The notes: generated by a model from the letters alone, not told the origin. DNA of 64,000 bases from Sipunculus nudus (GCA_026874595.1 CM049306.1:8798519-8862518), one strand, 5' to 3'; counted from the first letter of the stretch, positions 52,201-64,000 are shown. A program made the numbers and translations.

Positions 52201-55200
52201 GAAAAATAATTTTTAATTTTTCTATTACCATCTGTGTTTTCACGGACAGAAAGATCGAGAACTTCATCGTGTATTGCCTGCGTCCGAATCTTGAACAGCG
52301 TCCTGCGATGAGGTCGCAACTTGAAACATTTGTGGAGAGGCTGGACAAGAAAGCCAGTGTGAGGTGTGGGATGAACGTGATGGAGCTGCTGAATCCACCT
52401 GTGTATTCGACCACCGGCTCCCATAAATATCACGCCACAACCCCTGGGCTGCCAATGGAAGGTAATTCACAAAGTTGTATAAACAATTAACTCTGAGACA
52501 TTAGGTAAAAAAGAAAGACGGACGCAAGACGTTCCATAAAGAAAGGTAAAATATACATATCTATAAACAAATGTTGTAATGTTAGTATGTGTAGTTAAAT
52601 ATTCAGGGGGAATTTAAAACAAATCGGGTATGTGTTAAGTGGTAAGTCTATATTGTTTTAAAATAACTTGTCGGTCACGCATTGTGACGGAAAAGATGCA
52701 TATGATTAAAACGCCATAATGAAAGTCGCTTAATTAGTAAAGAAAAATCTCTGTCCTTATACCAGAAGTTGCAAGTATCAATACGTTACATGTCAGTTGT
52801 GAAAACATGGTTGTACATGCAGTTAAACTGTCAATGAACGCGTACCCGCCTGGCTGAGGCAAAAATGGCCAACTTACGCCTGGTCTAAAGCGTTCTCTCG
52901 GTATAAACAAGTTTATTCAATAATCTCTTTGGTATGAATGACTGGGTTTATCTTCCTGGGAAGCCAGGTTTTCCTACAAAATAATAAAATACGTAAACAC
53001 GACAGTCTACTTATTAGGGTTTATTTCCATGAAAACTCGACATAACTGTATATCGGTCGTCCTTTGTTTACGCAGAAATTACGCTGGCGGGCCATGAATG
53101 CGGAGATCAAATTTTGCGGCAGTGTTTACCTTCATTGGAGACTACGACTACTGGTACCTGGGGAGAGTCTCACGAACTTGCCTCCCTAAAATACCTTGTC
53201 CGTCTGTGCAGGTAATGATTATCAATCACTGAGGAATTATGCCGTTACTCTTAATATATAAAATCTTACCTGGACGACTCTTGTACCAATGTATGTTTGG
53301 ATATGTATGCCGGCCTGCAAAAAAAATAAAATTCTTTGCATTCTTTTGGTTAACGGATGAAACACAGCAAAACAGAAAGAGACCACGACCTTCGAAACCA
53401 CCAAAAGTTGTTGAGTCAAGATTAATTGGTTTATTCTGTGAGTCTTTATCAATATTCATAAATTACATACTTTTTTAATTATGTAGTGTATGTTACTTAA
53501 TCATAGAGCGTAAAACTTCCTTGTGATGACCACCCATGTAAGAGATCATCTTCATCACAACCATTTTATATGTTGTTGTTGTCAGCAATTTTTTTAGTGT
53601 CTAGCAGGAAAACTCATTAACATTAACAGTACATCGGGCCCAGAGATGGAGCGGGATTTACTGTACTGTTTTTAGTGTCAGCGGGATTAACTGTACTGTT
53701 TTTAGTGTCAGCGGGATTAACTGTACTATTTTTAGTGTCAGCGGGATTTACTGTATTGTTTTTAGTGTCAGCGGGATTATCGGTACTGTTTTTAGTGTCA
53801 GCGGGATTAACTGTACTGTTTTTAGTGTCAGCGGGATAACCTGTACTGTTTTAAGTGTCAGCGGGATTAACTGTACTGTTTTTAGTGTCAGCGGGATTTG
53901 CTGTATTGTTTTTAGTGTCAGCGTGATTTACTGTACTGTTTCTAGTGTCAGTGGGATTAACTGTATTGTTTTTAGTGTCAGTGGGATTAACTATACTGTT
54001 TTTAGTGTCAGTGGGATTAACTATACTGTTTTTAGTGTCAGCGGGATTAACTGTACTGTTTTTAGTGTCAGCGGGATAACCTGTACTGTTTTAAGTGTCA
54101 GCGGGATTAACTGTACTGTTTTTAGTGTCAGCGGGATTAACTGTACTGTTTTTAGTGTCAGCGGGATTTGCTGTATTGTTTTTAGTGTCAGCGTGATTTA
54201 CTGTACTGTTTTTAGTGTCAGTGGGATTAACTGTATTGTTTTTAGTGTCAGTGGGATTAACTATACTGTTTTTAGTGTCAGTGGGATTAACTGTACTGTT
54301 TTTAGTGTCAGCGGGAAAAACTGTGCTGTTTTTAGTGTCAGCGGGATTATCTGTACTGTTTTTAGTGACAGGGGGATTATCTGTACTGTTTTTAGTGTCA
54401 GCGGGATTTACTGTACTGTTTTAGTGTCAGCGGGATTAACTGTACTGTTTTAGTGTCAGCGGGATTAACTGTACTGTTTTTAGTGTCAGTGGGATTAACT
54501 GTACTGTTTTTAGTGTCAGCGGGATTAACTGTACTGTTTTTAGTGTCAGCGGGATTATCGGTACTGTTTTTAATGTCAGCGGGATTAACTGTACTGTTTT
54601 TAGTGTCAGCGGGATTACTTTAAAGGCTTTTCACGGCGTGTCATTGACGGATTAGTTCTAGTATAGTTTTATTCATCCATTTATTTATGTTGATCTAGAA
54701 ACGGATGATTTCAAGTGGATTTCCATCCAGTGGATTCCCATCCCTGTTATCGCCCCACGTATATATCCTTCCCGAAACGATGATTTTTTTTTTGGTCGGT
54801 CTTTGTACAATGGCTGTAAGAATACACTCTCTACACCACCTGCCCGGGTTCGAATCCCACAACACCTTATTTGTCCGGAATCACTTCCTTAATTTTCGGT
54901 AATAAGGCTCATATACATAGCACTGGATTACTTTGTGCCTTCTAAATCACCATCTATTTAATAATCGTGTAATCGTTTTTCCCCAGACTGGATGGTAGCA
55001 TGACTAACACCACCTGGTGTGTACATTATAAACTAAAATATTGTCCTGACCCGGCTGATGGTGACAAAACAATGACGCTGATCGAGCAACTGGTTTTGTT
55101 TTGTCAGGAGAATAACGGTATGTGTATATATGATATTTTCAAGTGAAGAAAGTGTTATCAGGCCATTTTGAAATTATTATTATTTTTGTCACCTTATTTA

Positions 55201-58200
55201 TCTCTTGATATTCGGTAATACATAAATCTTCCTTAAGAAGCTCAAAAGCAGATCAAAGGTTTTTGAGTGGAGAGTTTAGTTTCCTTTAATTTTGGTAAAC
55301 CAAGATTGCTTATTTATGTATGTGTTTCTGTATGCTTATCCTGTGATCAGATGTGTAAAAATTTTAATAACTTAAATCAAACCTTTTTAGCTCAGGTAAA
55401 CGTAAGACATCTGGGCTATGGCGATCACCCTTTGTCTGTCGTCCGCCCGTCTGTCCATCCGTTAACGAGGCACATATCGTGACAGCTTGACCAAGAAATT
55501 TCTTACTTAATATCCAGGTAGATCCTCGGTGAATATCCTTGCATATCATCAAAATATCCTGCGAGTTACGCGCGTCTTTGTGTGCACTTAGAAATTCTTG
55601 TGTTAGTGTTATTGGCTGTAATACAAATTTTTTTTCACTCAATCCAAATAATGAAACATTACATGCATCATCTGCACATATATCATTGTTACCCTCATGA
55701 AGGTAAAGGAAATCAAGGTTGATTTGTCATAATAGGAGCCGAGCAAACAAATTCTATATATTGTGTGATTGAAGATTGAAAGAATTAACATGCATCATTT
55801 ACACCTATGTATCTATCACCATGGAAAATTTGAAGATAATCAATTCCATAAATTCTTCACTAATGACATTATAAGTTGATAGATTTTTTTCAGGGTCAGA
55901 GATCAGCTGAGCATCGTGACCCCTGGGTCACTTGTTATGATATTATTTTCTGTAAAATGAACCACCTGTTACATGTAAGATAAACATAGCTCAACAAGAT
56001 TCTGCACTAACATGTTTCTTTAGTATATTCGCTAATATGTATATTTTGCCTCTAAGCATGCGACAGGATGAGTCAATTGAGGGATAAAGCAAGGAATTGT
56101 TGGAAACACGTGACCAGTACAGACCGAGTGACTCCTGGACAGTTGAGCAAGTACACCACCAGAGGACCCAAGTGTCTGTAAGAGCTATTTTCTAACTTTA
56201 TTACACAGCCATTTGGCAATGTTGTGTGTAAGGTCGTAGAATTGTTTATATAAAGATGCGTTTACTTATCTTTTAGTCTAGAAATTTCTTAATTGTTGGC
56301 AAGTCTCTTATGTCATCCAGCATGTTTCCATCAACCGAATTTTTGTACCTTGGTATATAATATGAAAATAAAATGTTTCACTCCTATTTGTTCTTAATAA
56401 AAATATGACCAACATATATTGCATCAAGACACATCTTATCCTACTTACTTGGACATGCAGGTATATCAAATTGCTGCTACACTCTCCTGAGTTATAAGTG
56501 ATTAAAGCATCCCCGTATTAAACTTTAATTTCGTATCTTCTATCAGACAGCTGCACATGTTCCATGGTAATTTTCGTCTTGTTAAATACACCGTTTATAA
56601 TTAATAAGCTAATATCTCAACCTATATAGGTATAGATATTTATATTTTTGCATTCTTTTTCATCATTTTCATATCACTCTGTCTTTTTTTAATCCAATTT
56701 TGTTGTACCTTATTATCGTCTCATTACTTTGACCCAGTTTCAGTGACCTTGACCTATTTTTCAAGGTGAAATGGCTCAGAAAGTGCGATTTTTCCTTTAT
56801 ATTGCGATCTATCATGATTACAGACAAATGGACAAAAGACTTACTGCCAAATCTGATTCCTAACATTTATATTGCGACATATTTGAATTTATTAACGCGG
56901 AGACATACGAGGTAGGTGACTAAGAATAGTTCAGTGAAGCTACGACAGTTGAACTTTTATATGTTTCATTCACAAGGTGTGGGTGCAATGGCAAGTTTGG
57001 TAGCAATATTTTTAATAGTTTTTTTCATTAAATGCAAATAACGAAAATGGGACGTCACCATTTTCAACGCATCTGTTAAACAGAACTAGAATTCTTACTG
57101 TAGTGTTACATAATACAAACAATTGGGCCAATAAAGCCAAAGATCAAAGTCGCAATAGAGGTCTGCACATCGATAAATATGTGAACGTGCAAGTTCTTTT
57201 AAGTATCAAACAAACTGCCTGAACACATACATACCTACACTCTGAACAAAAGGAATAAGTCCTGTGTTTTTAAAAACAATAATAAATATTAAAAAAAAGT
57301 TACTTACATTCTCTGGAGAAGCGCTCCCTTTACACCAACAATAAATACAATCACATAAATACACAAAGGCAAATCATGACGACAAACTGCAAAGCACAGC
57401 GCACAGACTATTCTTTCTGAGCGTTGAATCACATTCTCTCACAGCTATTATCTCCTGGAATCATCCAGACCTAGTACCAGAAAAAGCTTCCACACAGCAA
57501 TATCCTGTACCTCAACGGTAATGCGTATATATAAAGTCCTTAGTCTGTTCCTGGAAGCGCACACAATAAGTATCAATCCGCCAGATTACCAGTCCGTTGG
57601 CAAAATGCGTTATTTGCTCTGTTGTCCTTTACAGAAAAATCACTTGTGGCTTCCTAAGACACCGACCATCAACGCTAGTAGACATCACGTCTCAGTTGTC
57701 TCCACTGTATATATGCAGACCGGCCCGGGACTGCTGAAAGTTTCGTCGGTCTATACCTCACCGGTACGCTGAAACGGACCCTTCCCCCGAAAAATTCCCA
57801 ATCCACTCCCTATAAATGCTTGCTGACGTCACAACTCCCGATTGTCTTTCGGCTAATCATTACTCCAAATTACGCCGACCGTCAATCACTGCGCAAATAT
57901 TAATAAGGAAACGCCTGTAGTAGCAATGGGTGAGAAAATCTAACTTTCACAGATGCACTTCCTTTGAAATCTACCACAAACACTAGTGATCGCCAAAACA
58001 GAGGCGGCTCAATCTAAAGTAAACCGTCTTGAAATGAACAGCAGAAGGGACACGTGTGCTATCTAACAACTAAAATGCCCTGAAATTAACATCTAAAGAG
58101 ACATGTGTGTGTTTTATCCTACTGTCTCACGCTATTATCTTAACATGATACTTCATATTAATGCACAGTAAATTATCAAAACAATCATCTGGCTATTTTC

Positions 58201-59394
58201 CCTACTAGAATATGTAACACAAAACCTAGGTCACAGCTCTTTGGTGACAAGGTCAAAATGTCAAATGTAGATGTCCATTTCTCATGAACCACTTAAGATA
58301 TTAAGATTATACAATGATTGTCAGTTAACAATGATAATTCGCTGTTACTATTATCAAGTTTTAATAACCATCAGCAGTCTGAAGGATACGTCACTTCCGG
58401 TTAATGCTGTTGAAAACCCAGAACTTTTTAATTCTATCAAAAAACGTCTTTTAAAAACGTTAAAGTGCAGTGCAAAGTTTGGTTATATCTTTATTAATTA
58501 TAAATAAATTACAAAATGTCGAAAATGAAACGTCAGCACTCTTAGCTTATCTGTAAAAACTCAAGAAGGAACGACCTAATTTCATTTCTGTTTTACAGGT
58601 CTATATATCCTCCCAAAAAGAGATGGATATAGAGTTAGATCAGTGGGATTATTGGAAAGCCGGGGATGGGGCGGGAGTTAAGGGAAAGGTGGAGATCCGT
58701 GACTGTCTTATGACAGTTACAAGAAGTATAGTTAAATATTATTTAAAAAAATTAAGGAACATTTTTTTTAATTTTCCACAGAATGCTTTCCAGTGTAGTT
58801 GAGTGTATCGATGACTCTCTCCAGCCCTGCCCGGGCCTGCGTCAGGCTTACCGACGAGTTGTGAATAATACCAACAAAATCAAAACCCAGTGTCCGGTAT
58901 TTGCCATGCGCAAAGAAAGTAAGTAATGCAGTAAGCCATCACGGAATGTGTGCCTTAAAGTCTTCACGTACGTTCAAGCTGTGTATCATAATATATGGAA
59001 TCATTCAATGAAATGATCTCCTTATTAAGAACGATATTCTAATACATATGCATATACCTGCATGTTGTGTAATATAATGCATAATATGAGCGATCTTTCA
59101 CCGCTAAATGTTCATATGAAATTCCTAAATCTGTTTCTATTTTAAAACTAAGAAACAATTTAGTGAGAATCGCCAAATCAAGAAGTAACATCTGGAGTAA
59201 TATTGGGAATTCTAATTCAAAAGTGTGGGGGTCGATCAGTCCATATAAGGTAATATACCGTCAAGAAAATTGGTTTTTGTCTCATTTTTTATTTTCTAGT
59301 CCAACCTCAGCACTCAGGTAACACCGATCCTCAGTTCTTTCTGACGTTACTTGTTCCAAGCATGCTGTTCCATTACTCTAACTACATCATATGA
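49251..59394 (+). CDS. Gene C: secreted, three-module cysteine-rich protein with predicted GPI anchor
   Basis: Eight exons join in one frame: 49251-49308, 51411-51513, 52250-52461, 53076-53211, 54987-55117, 56057-56177, 58782-58918 and 59300-59394 (993 bp, 330 residues). Intron phases are 1-2-1-2-1-2-1, as in genes A and B. Exon 1 encodes a signal peptide (MAFSWRAFTLTVMLFVTLLG). Module 1 lacks the first cysteine (the CP position) and the fifth (YCLRPNLEQRP instead of C-x6-CP). Modules 2 and 3 have all six, with WCVHYKLKYCPDP and VECIDDSLQPCPGLRQ marking cysteines 4 and 5. The last exon ends FFLTLLVPSMLFHYSNYII, a weaker but plausible GPI-type tail. N-glycosylation sites occur (for example NTTW). 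The family is not recognised; location and topology are inferred from the signal and tail. Intron 4 contains a 30-bp minisatellite, and introns 1 and 5 contain family-1 elements. Confidence 0.78.
49603..50762 (+). mobile_element. Family-1 dispersed element, old copy e
   Basis: Opens TTAGCTCAGCTACCTGTAAGTC and closes near GAGTCACCTTAGCGTGATTA plus CCCATGGTCACTTTG. The inside is strongly diverged, with fragments such as TTGATCATGGACAGTTTCAA and GGGCACAAATTATAATCACT. It lies in intron 1 of gene C. Confidence 0.5.
53650..54625. repeat. 30-bp minisatellite in intron 4 of gene C
   Basis: About 32 copies of TTTTTAGTGTCAGCGGGATT plus AACTGTACTG. Because 30 is divisible by three, the array yields a 176-residue open frame of SVSGINCTVF-type repeats by chance. 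It sits wholly inside an intron and lacks any other coding support. Confidence 0.95.
55389..55937 (+). mobile_element. Family-1 dispersed element, short copy f
   Basis: Opens AGCTCAGGTAAACGTAAGAC followed by ATCTGGGCTATGGCGATCAC and GTCCGCCCGTCTGTCC. It closes with GATCAGCTGAGCATCGTGAC plus CCCTGGGTCACTTGTTA. The body is only about 500 bp, so the internal satellite is nearly absent. It lies in intron 5 of gene C. Confidence 0.6.
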
Positions 59395-60889
59395 GATGTC
59401 AAAGACGAAATATGTTCAAAACCAATTTCTGTCTAAAACGGAGGAATCGTGAGCAATGAACAGCTGAAGGCCCTGATGCATTTGGTTCAGAATACAGCCA
59501 CCAGATGGCACGACCTTACTGAGGATGCGTCATGGACCTTAGGTCTTCCCATGTCCTCTGACATGCTCGTTGACAGGAAACCAGAGGACTTTCACAACTG
59601 GACTTTGTTAATACATAGCTCGGCAAGCTTTTCATTTTCTTTATATTTCTCTGCTATGGACCTGCATAGTAACCGTACACGGCAGAGGCACCAGTTTGGA
59701 AATTTATTAGTTAAGTATATGGGTATTGAGAATTTATAATGTCTACTGGTTACGAACATACGTATATTGAAAATATACAGAGTTATTAGTTACGTATGTG
59801 TATCGAAAAATATACAGACTAAATGTTTAAAACTTGCATCGGGCGCTAATACATATCCTGTTATCTTCAGTGATTCAACAAACAAATATTTTATCTATAT
59901 ATGAGCTCAATGTTACTGGTTATTCATTTTCATTTATCTATATATGACTTCATGTTTCTGGTTATTTACTTTCATTAGTTTATATATGTACACCATGGTA
60001 CAGGTTATTCATTTTCATAAACATTCAAAGGTTTGTTATTTAGTAGTTCTGTTAAGAAGACCCATATAGACCAGACGACTGGTTGATATCTTCTACTTTT
60101 AGTTCATTTAAGGAGACAGATATACAATACATTGTACAGGTCCTTTAGAAAATGAAAGCCATGGAAGCTTGTACCAACGACAGAATGTTTGTCAAGAGCA
60201 GATGCCATAGCTCAGTCAATTGTGACAGTTATCACTTTGCACATTTTTAGGACTGTGTTGGTCGAATGTGGGAGCAAGCCCAAGTTATCAGTTAAATTGG
60301 TCATACATACAGTATGTCAGATTACAGGTTTTTACACTAATATGTCAAGAGATTCAAGAGTGTGATTTATTTGCATGATAATCTTTCACAAAATGTAAAG
60401 TTTCCCGCTGTGATCATTGAGACACCTCACACAAATGTTTGTACCACAAGTGTCTTTGATTCTGCCGGATGTATTGACCTCTGATGATATCAGCACATCG
60501 CAGTTACCGTAAAGACTAACAAGAACATCCAGTCCATTTTCAGGTTTGCGTGAAGGTCATTCCATCCAGCATATATTTAATTAATTGTCATGCATACTTA
60601 ACTGCTGACATTGCAAAATATGTAAAACAAATGTCATTTGGTGACTTTCGACGGCTGTGCATGCATAAGTGAATTCCTGGTCTTTCTGTATTTGTTGGTG
60701 ATTTACATAATTTTACGTAGATTTTTTATTAGAGTACTAACTGTGGCAATGTTTATATTGATATTTTTGAATGACATATATGACGTATACGTGATGCTGT
60801 GTTAATGTTATTAGCAATTAGCCTTTTGTTTCTAAGAAACATGTAGTATTATCATTGTAAGGGAGACAGGTTCTTCAGAGTGGATTGAG

Positions 60890-61060
60890 TGAGGAACCTT
60901 TTAAGGTTCCAGCTCGAACCTTAAAAATTGGGCTCTTTTTTAAACCTCCCGAGGGTTCTTGTATGGAACCTGTAAGGTTCTATGTAAAACCTCTAAAGAG
61001 GTTCTGAGAGGAACCTTCCAAGGACCAATGGGCTGATTTTTTAACCTTGAAAGGTCTTGG
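60890..61060. repeat. Palindrome-rich GGAACCTT/AAGGTTC repeat
   Basis: The motif GGAACCTTTTAAGGTTCC is a near-perfect palindrome. It is followed by further GAACCTT, AAGGTTC and GAGGTTC copies in both orientations within about 170 bp (for example GAACCTGTAAGGTTC and GAGGTTCTGAGAGGAACCTT). This indicates a cluster of inverted repeats, perhaps the end of an unrecognised element. Confidence 0.6.
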
Positions 61061-61532
61061 TTGAACCATTGTGTTGCACGTTTAACCATTGATATATTTC
61101 CAATGAATGATTTAAATGTACCCTGCTTTGAGTTATGATGTGTTGTACTGACTTATCACGCTCAAATCAAACATCACACTATATTTCCCAAAACAAACAA
61201 CTCTGAAAAGAGGTTAGTAGTTTTATTATTAATCATGAATACATTTTCCCAATCAGTTTTCACTAAATGGCAATAATTAACAATATATTAGGAATTTGTT
61301 CGATATGTACAGAGACATAAAGGCAAGAAGGAAAATAATCACAAACTGAGTCTGTCACAACAAAAGCGGAAACACACTGAGGTAAACGATATGTGTACAG
61401 ATCAGTACAGCTTAAACGTATGTAAACGGAATATATAGCTAATAATATGCAACATGGGTGCCGTTGGACCAGATGCTTAAGTCTCCTTACATATCACTTA
61501 TAAATAAACATGAAAACCATGCATAGCATGGG

Positions 61533-61534
<2 letters not shown>

Positions 61535-61584
<50 letters not shown>

Positions 61585-61650
61585 CTGAAGAAAAACAACA
61601 CTACAGACTGTTTCGGGGGATGTGACCCAATCCTCCATGAATATACATAT
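61535..61650. mobile_element. Short interspersed element linked to a TA repeat, copy b
   Basis: A TA microsatellite of about 40 bp is followed by GAAGAAAAACAACACTACAG, ACTGTTTCGGGGGATGTGAC and CCAATCCTCCATGAATAT. It matches the element at 26.6 kb in order and spacing, with substitutions. Confidence 0.55.
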
Positions 61651-62636
61651 TTCGTTCGACTTTTTAAAGTGTTATTTGCTAGGATTAAAAATATAATTAT
61701 AATCTTATACTTTCTTTTTTTACATGTGCCTGAACGAAAAGCTGAGGGTTTGATGGGTTCTCAGTAGTAACTACATTATATTGTACATGCCCTCGTGAGT
61801 TTTACTGTTATCCATAGCAAGTCGACTAATGATGGACCGATGACAGGCTGACTTCTGATTCGGAATATATTCACACTGATCACCACGGGGCGTGACAACA
61901 TTCTCTAACAGTTATTAATAAATAAATCATAATAAAAATATATAAGGGACGGTATTAAATCAAGATAACTGCGATGACGGATTCGACAACCCACTTGGTT
62001 CATCCCATGGATGACGGTCCGTGCTTATCGCGTAGTCAATCCACGGTTCCCAGTGATGCTGCCACGTGCAAGTCTAAAGGAAGTGCTCAAAAGTTTGTGC
62101 GTGCAGGGATCGTAACATGCACACTAGTAATATCTTCTGTTAATATGAATCATGGCTAAATCTGCCGGATTTCGATCAGATTGTTTTCTAATAATTTTTT
62201 TAGTTTGATTGAAATTCAATCTGTTATGCCCTAACCTTACTAATGGCAGGTAAAAAACATTTATTATAGTAATTTCTATTTAACTTCCATATGATTACGT
62301 CACGTTGATTTGTAACATTTATCTGTACATTTGAAATAAATGAAAATACACGCGTCATACACGTATGAACACGTGCGTGATGCCATGAGGTAATATGGTC
62401 CCAGTCTGGTAGGAACTCTGAACATTCTAACACTTTTAAATTCAGCTGCACTGTATAAACCGGACTGTATAAAAGTCAGTTATAAATAAATCATCGATAA
62501 AAACCTTAATATTTGAAACATTCTATAATTAAGATGTGTTACAGCTTAAATGATTCTTATATAAAAAGCTGAATCTCGGATGCATACTGTGAGAAGTGAC
62601 CGCATTGATGTATCTTCTGCTTCAAGAGTGATGTCA

Positions 62637-63921
62637 CTATAACGTCACAACAAGAACCGATCCCGCCAACAGAAACCCAGCGTAAATTCCAAGGTGATTC
62701 GGTGCAGAACTCTCTGAAATACAACATAATATTATCATTGAACTGTTTCAATCCTATGAAAACGTCAAACGATTCTTATTCAATTTTAACTATTTTACTA
62801 AATCTGCCATTGGCCAGTATATTTGCTTTCAGTTTAAGATGTATAATCTGAAACATCAAGGGGTGTCCATCAATTGTTATAGATTGTATATATTAATGCG
62901 TTTATTCTGAAAAAAATACCTGTTAGTGACCGAACCCTGTATCCGAAAATTATCTAGAAAGAATCAACACGTTTTGCAAAAAAAAATTACTAAATTAAAA
63001 AACTAAGCAGAGAAGACGGTCTTGTGACGACATGTTGACATTTGTGAAGGACACACGGGCTGATTGGTTGTTGGTAGTGCTTGATGCTGTAAATATTATA
63101 AATCAAATTTACAGCTAAAAACATCCGATTTGTGTCGTCGTTTTAGTGAGAAACGTTTAGGCAGTCGTGAAGTACACAGTAATCAGTTTGAAGGAATGTT
63201 TCATTCTCCTATGACGTAGTGTCAACATACTTAACGGATGCCTTAGCTTTTCACACCTTAGTAACCGGACTAAAGCTGACAACAGTATTTGTTTTAGGCA
63301 TTCTTTTCCTGATATGAAGTGGGGTTGCTATGGAGAGTACTGAGTTTAAACCTAAACTTTTTCTGCCATGGTTCACAATTCCGTTATACCATGTACAGAC
63401 TGATAACAGTCTCGGGGTTTCCCTTTACGTGTTTTTATATAATCACATTTCTGTAACGGGAGAGATTGTAATAATGTGGTCACAATGTGGTAACCTGTGA
63501 ATCACTTAAACAATTCAATTTCACAACTTAAAATTGGCTGTATTAATTAAGAAGAAAATGACTTACCCAAGAAATCGTAAGTAAACTTAGGACATTGTTG
63601 CCTGATTTTGTCTGCACTTTGTTCTAGTTCATACCGGAAGGACTTCCGGAGTTTTGGGCAGTATTGTAATGAACGGTCTGCGCAGCATATTACTTTTGGC
63701 ATTACCCTAAAAAAAAGAGATATTTCATGAGAGTAACATACAAGCAACCGAAAACATTACTGCATGCAAATGTAAAATGACAACTGCGAGAAACAAAATA
63801 ATTCTAATTGAACTTTAAGGGGAGTACCTTCAGAAAGTAAAAATTATTTATTCTGCTCGATGTTATGACGTACTCTGCAAATTTCAGGAAATTATTTAAA
63901 CGATTTAATATGCAGCCATTG

Positions 63922-63966
<45 letters not shown>

Positions 63967-64000
63967 ACTTACTTGCACATTAAATCTTTATCGTTTTTAT
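62637..64000 (-). CDS. Gene D: 3' end of a fourth paralogue, cut by the window edge
   Basis: Three exons on the minus strand are visible: 63973 to beyond 64000 (partial), 63567-63706 and 62637-62713 (stop TAG). They join with phases 2 and 1, as at the ends of genes A, B and C. The partial exon ends KNDKDLMCK. The middle exon reads VICCADRSLQYCPKLRKSFR and then KIRQQCPKF, aligning closely with RCAERSLQFCPNLRKHFR of gene B and QPCPGLRQAYRR of gene C. It has an additional cysteine next to the fourth conserved one (CC). The final exon ends HLGIYAGFLLAGSVLVVTL, a clear GPI-signal-like tail. The rest of the gene, including any signal peptide and first two modules, lies beyond the right edge. The function is unknown. 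Confidence 0.75.
63927..63964. repeat. (AG)n microsatellite next to a gene D splice donor
   Basis: A pure AG (CT on the coding strand) run of about 37 bp, starting within about 10 bp of the donor of the partial gene D exon, inside the intron. Confidence 0.95.

Larger units (their letters stand above)
59395..62636. other. Spacer between convergent genes C and D
   Basis: Should contain the 3'UTRs of both genes. It holds a palindrome-rich repeat near 60.9 kb and a TA-linked short element near 61.5 kb, both listed separately. A 96-residue open frame at 59449 has no supporting motif and is most likely 3'UTR of gene C. Confidence 0.45.

Noticed and set aside
53923-54453. 176-residue open frame of SVSGINCTVF-type repeats
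   Set aside because: Produced by a 30-bp minisatellite whose period is divisible by three. It lies in intron 4 of gene C with no splice or family support.
54800-54865. tRNA-like B box (GGTTCGAATCC) near 54848
   Set aside because: A convincing A box and cloverleaf could not be made from the upstream sequence. At most this is a remnant of a tRNA-derived SINE.
59449-59739. 96-residue open frame just after gene C
   Set aside because: No family motif. It starts 55 bp after the gene C stop codon and is better explained as 3'UTR, though a very short downstream gene cannot be fully excluded.

Overview
This window looks like nuclear DNA from an animal, most likely a spiralian and probably a mollusc. 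The evidence is AT-rich, intron-rich sequence with GT/AG introns, TATA boxes and AATAAA signals, mollusc-style dispersed repeats with internal satellite cores, and an intronless TALE homeobox gene of the kind expanded in spiralians. No bacterial, plasmid, CRISPR, rRNA or intact tRNA feature was seen. All multi-exon models were built by hand from splice signals and reading-frame continuity; none has transcript support.

Layout. 1-5.1 kb: dispersed repeats and unassigned sequence. 5.25-6.46 kb (+): an intronless TALE homeobox gene (SPILE-like) with a TATA box and a polyA signal. Its last coding bases are repeated about nine more times in the 3'UTR. 7.1-9.9 kb: dispersed repeats. 10.0-15.7 kb (+): the last five exons of a gene whose end resembles an adaptor-complex appendage domain (possibly AP-5 beta). 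Its final coding segment is amplified into a 131-bp tandem array running to 17.6 kb. 17.8-21.2 kb: repeats carrying the palindrome GGTGGCGCCACC.

22.5-64 kb holds the most interesting content: four paralogous genes for secreted, cysteine-rich proteins, here called A (-), B (+), C (+) and D (-, cut by the window edge). I could not match them to a family with confidence. A, B and C each have eight coding exons: a signal-peptide exon, three modules of about 75-110 residues each split over two exons, and a short final exon encoding a hydrophobic tail that looks like a GPI-anchor signal. Intron phases are 1-2-1-2-1-2-1 in all three, and the visible end of D fits the same plan. A typical module has six cysteines. 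A and B are head-to-head, C and D converge, and large introns and spacers are filled with transposons and minisatellites, including one element nested in another.

Inference: the cluster arose by duplication of an ancestral three-module gene whose module was itself built by tandem duplication of a phase-1 exon pair. The products are probably extracellular and membrane-tethered; their function is unknown.
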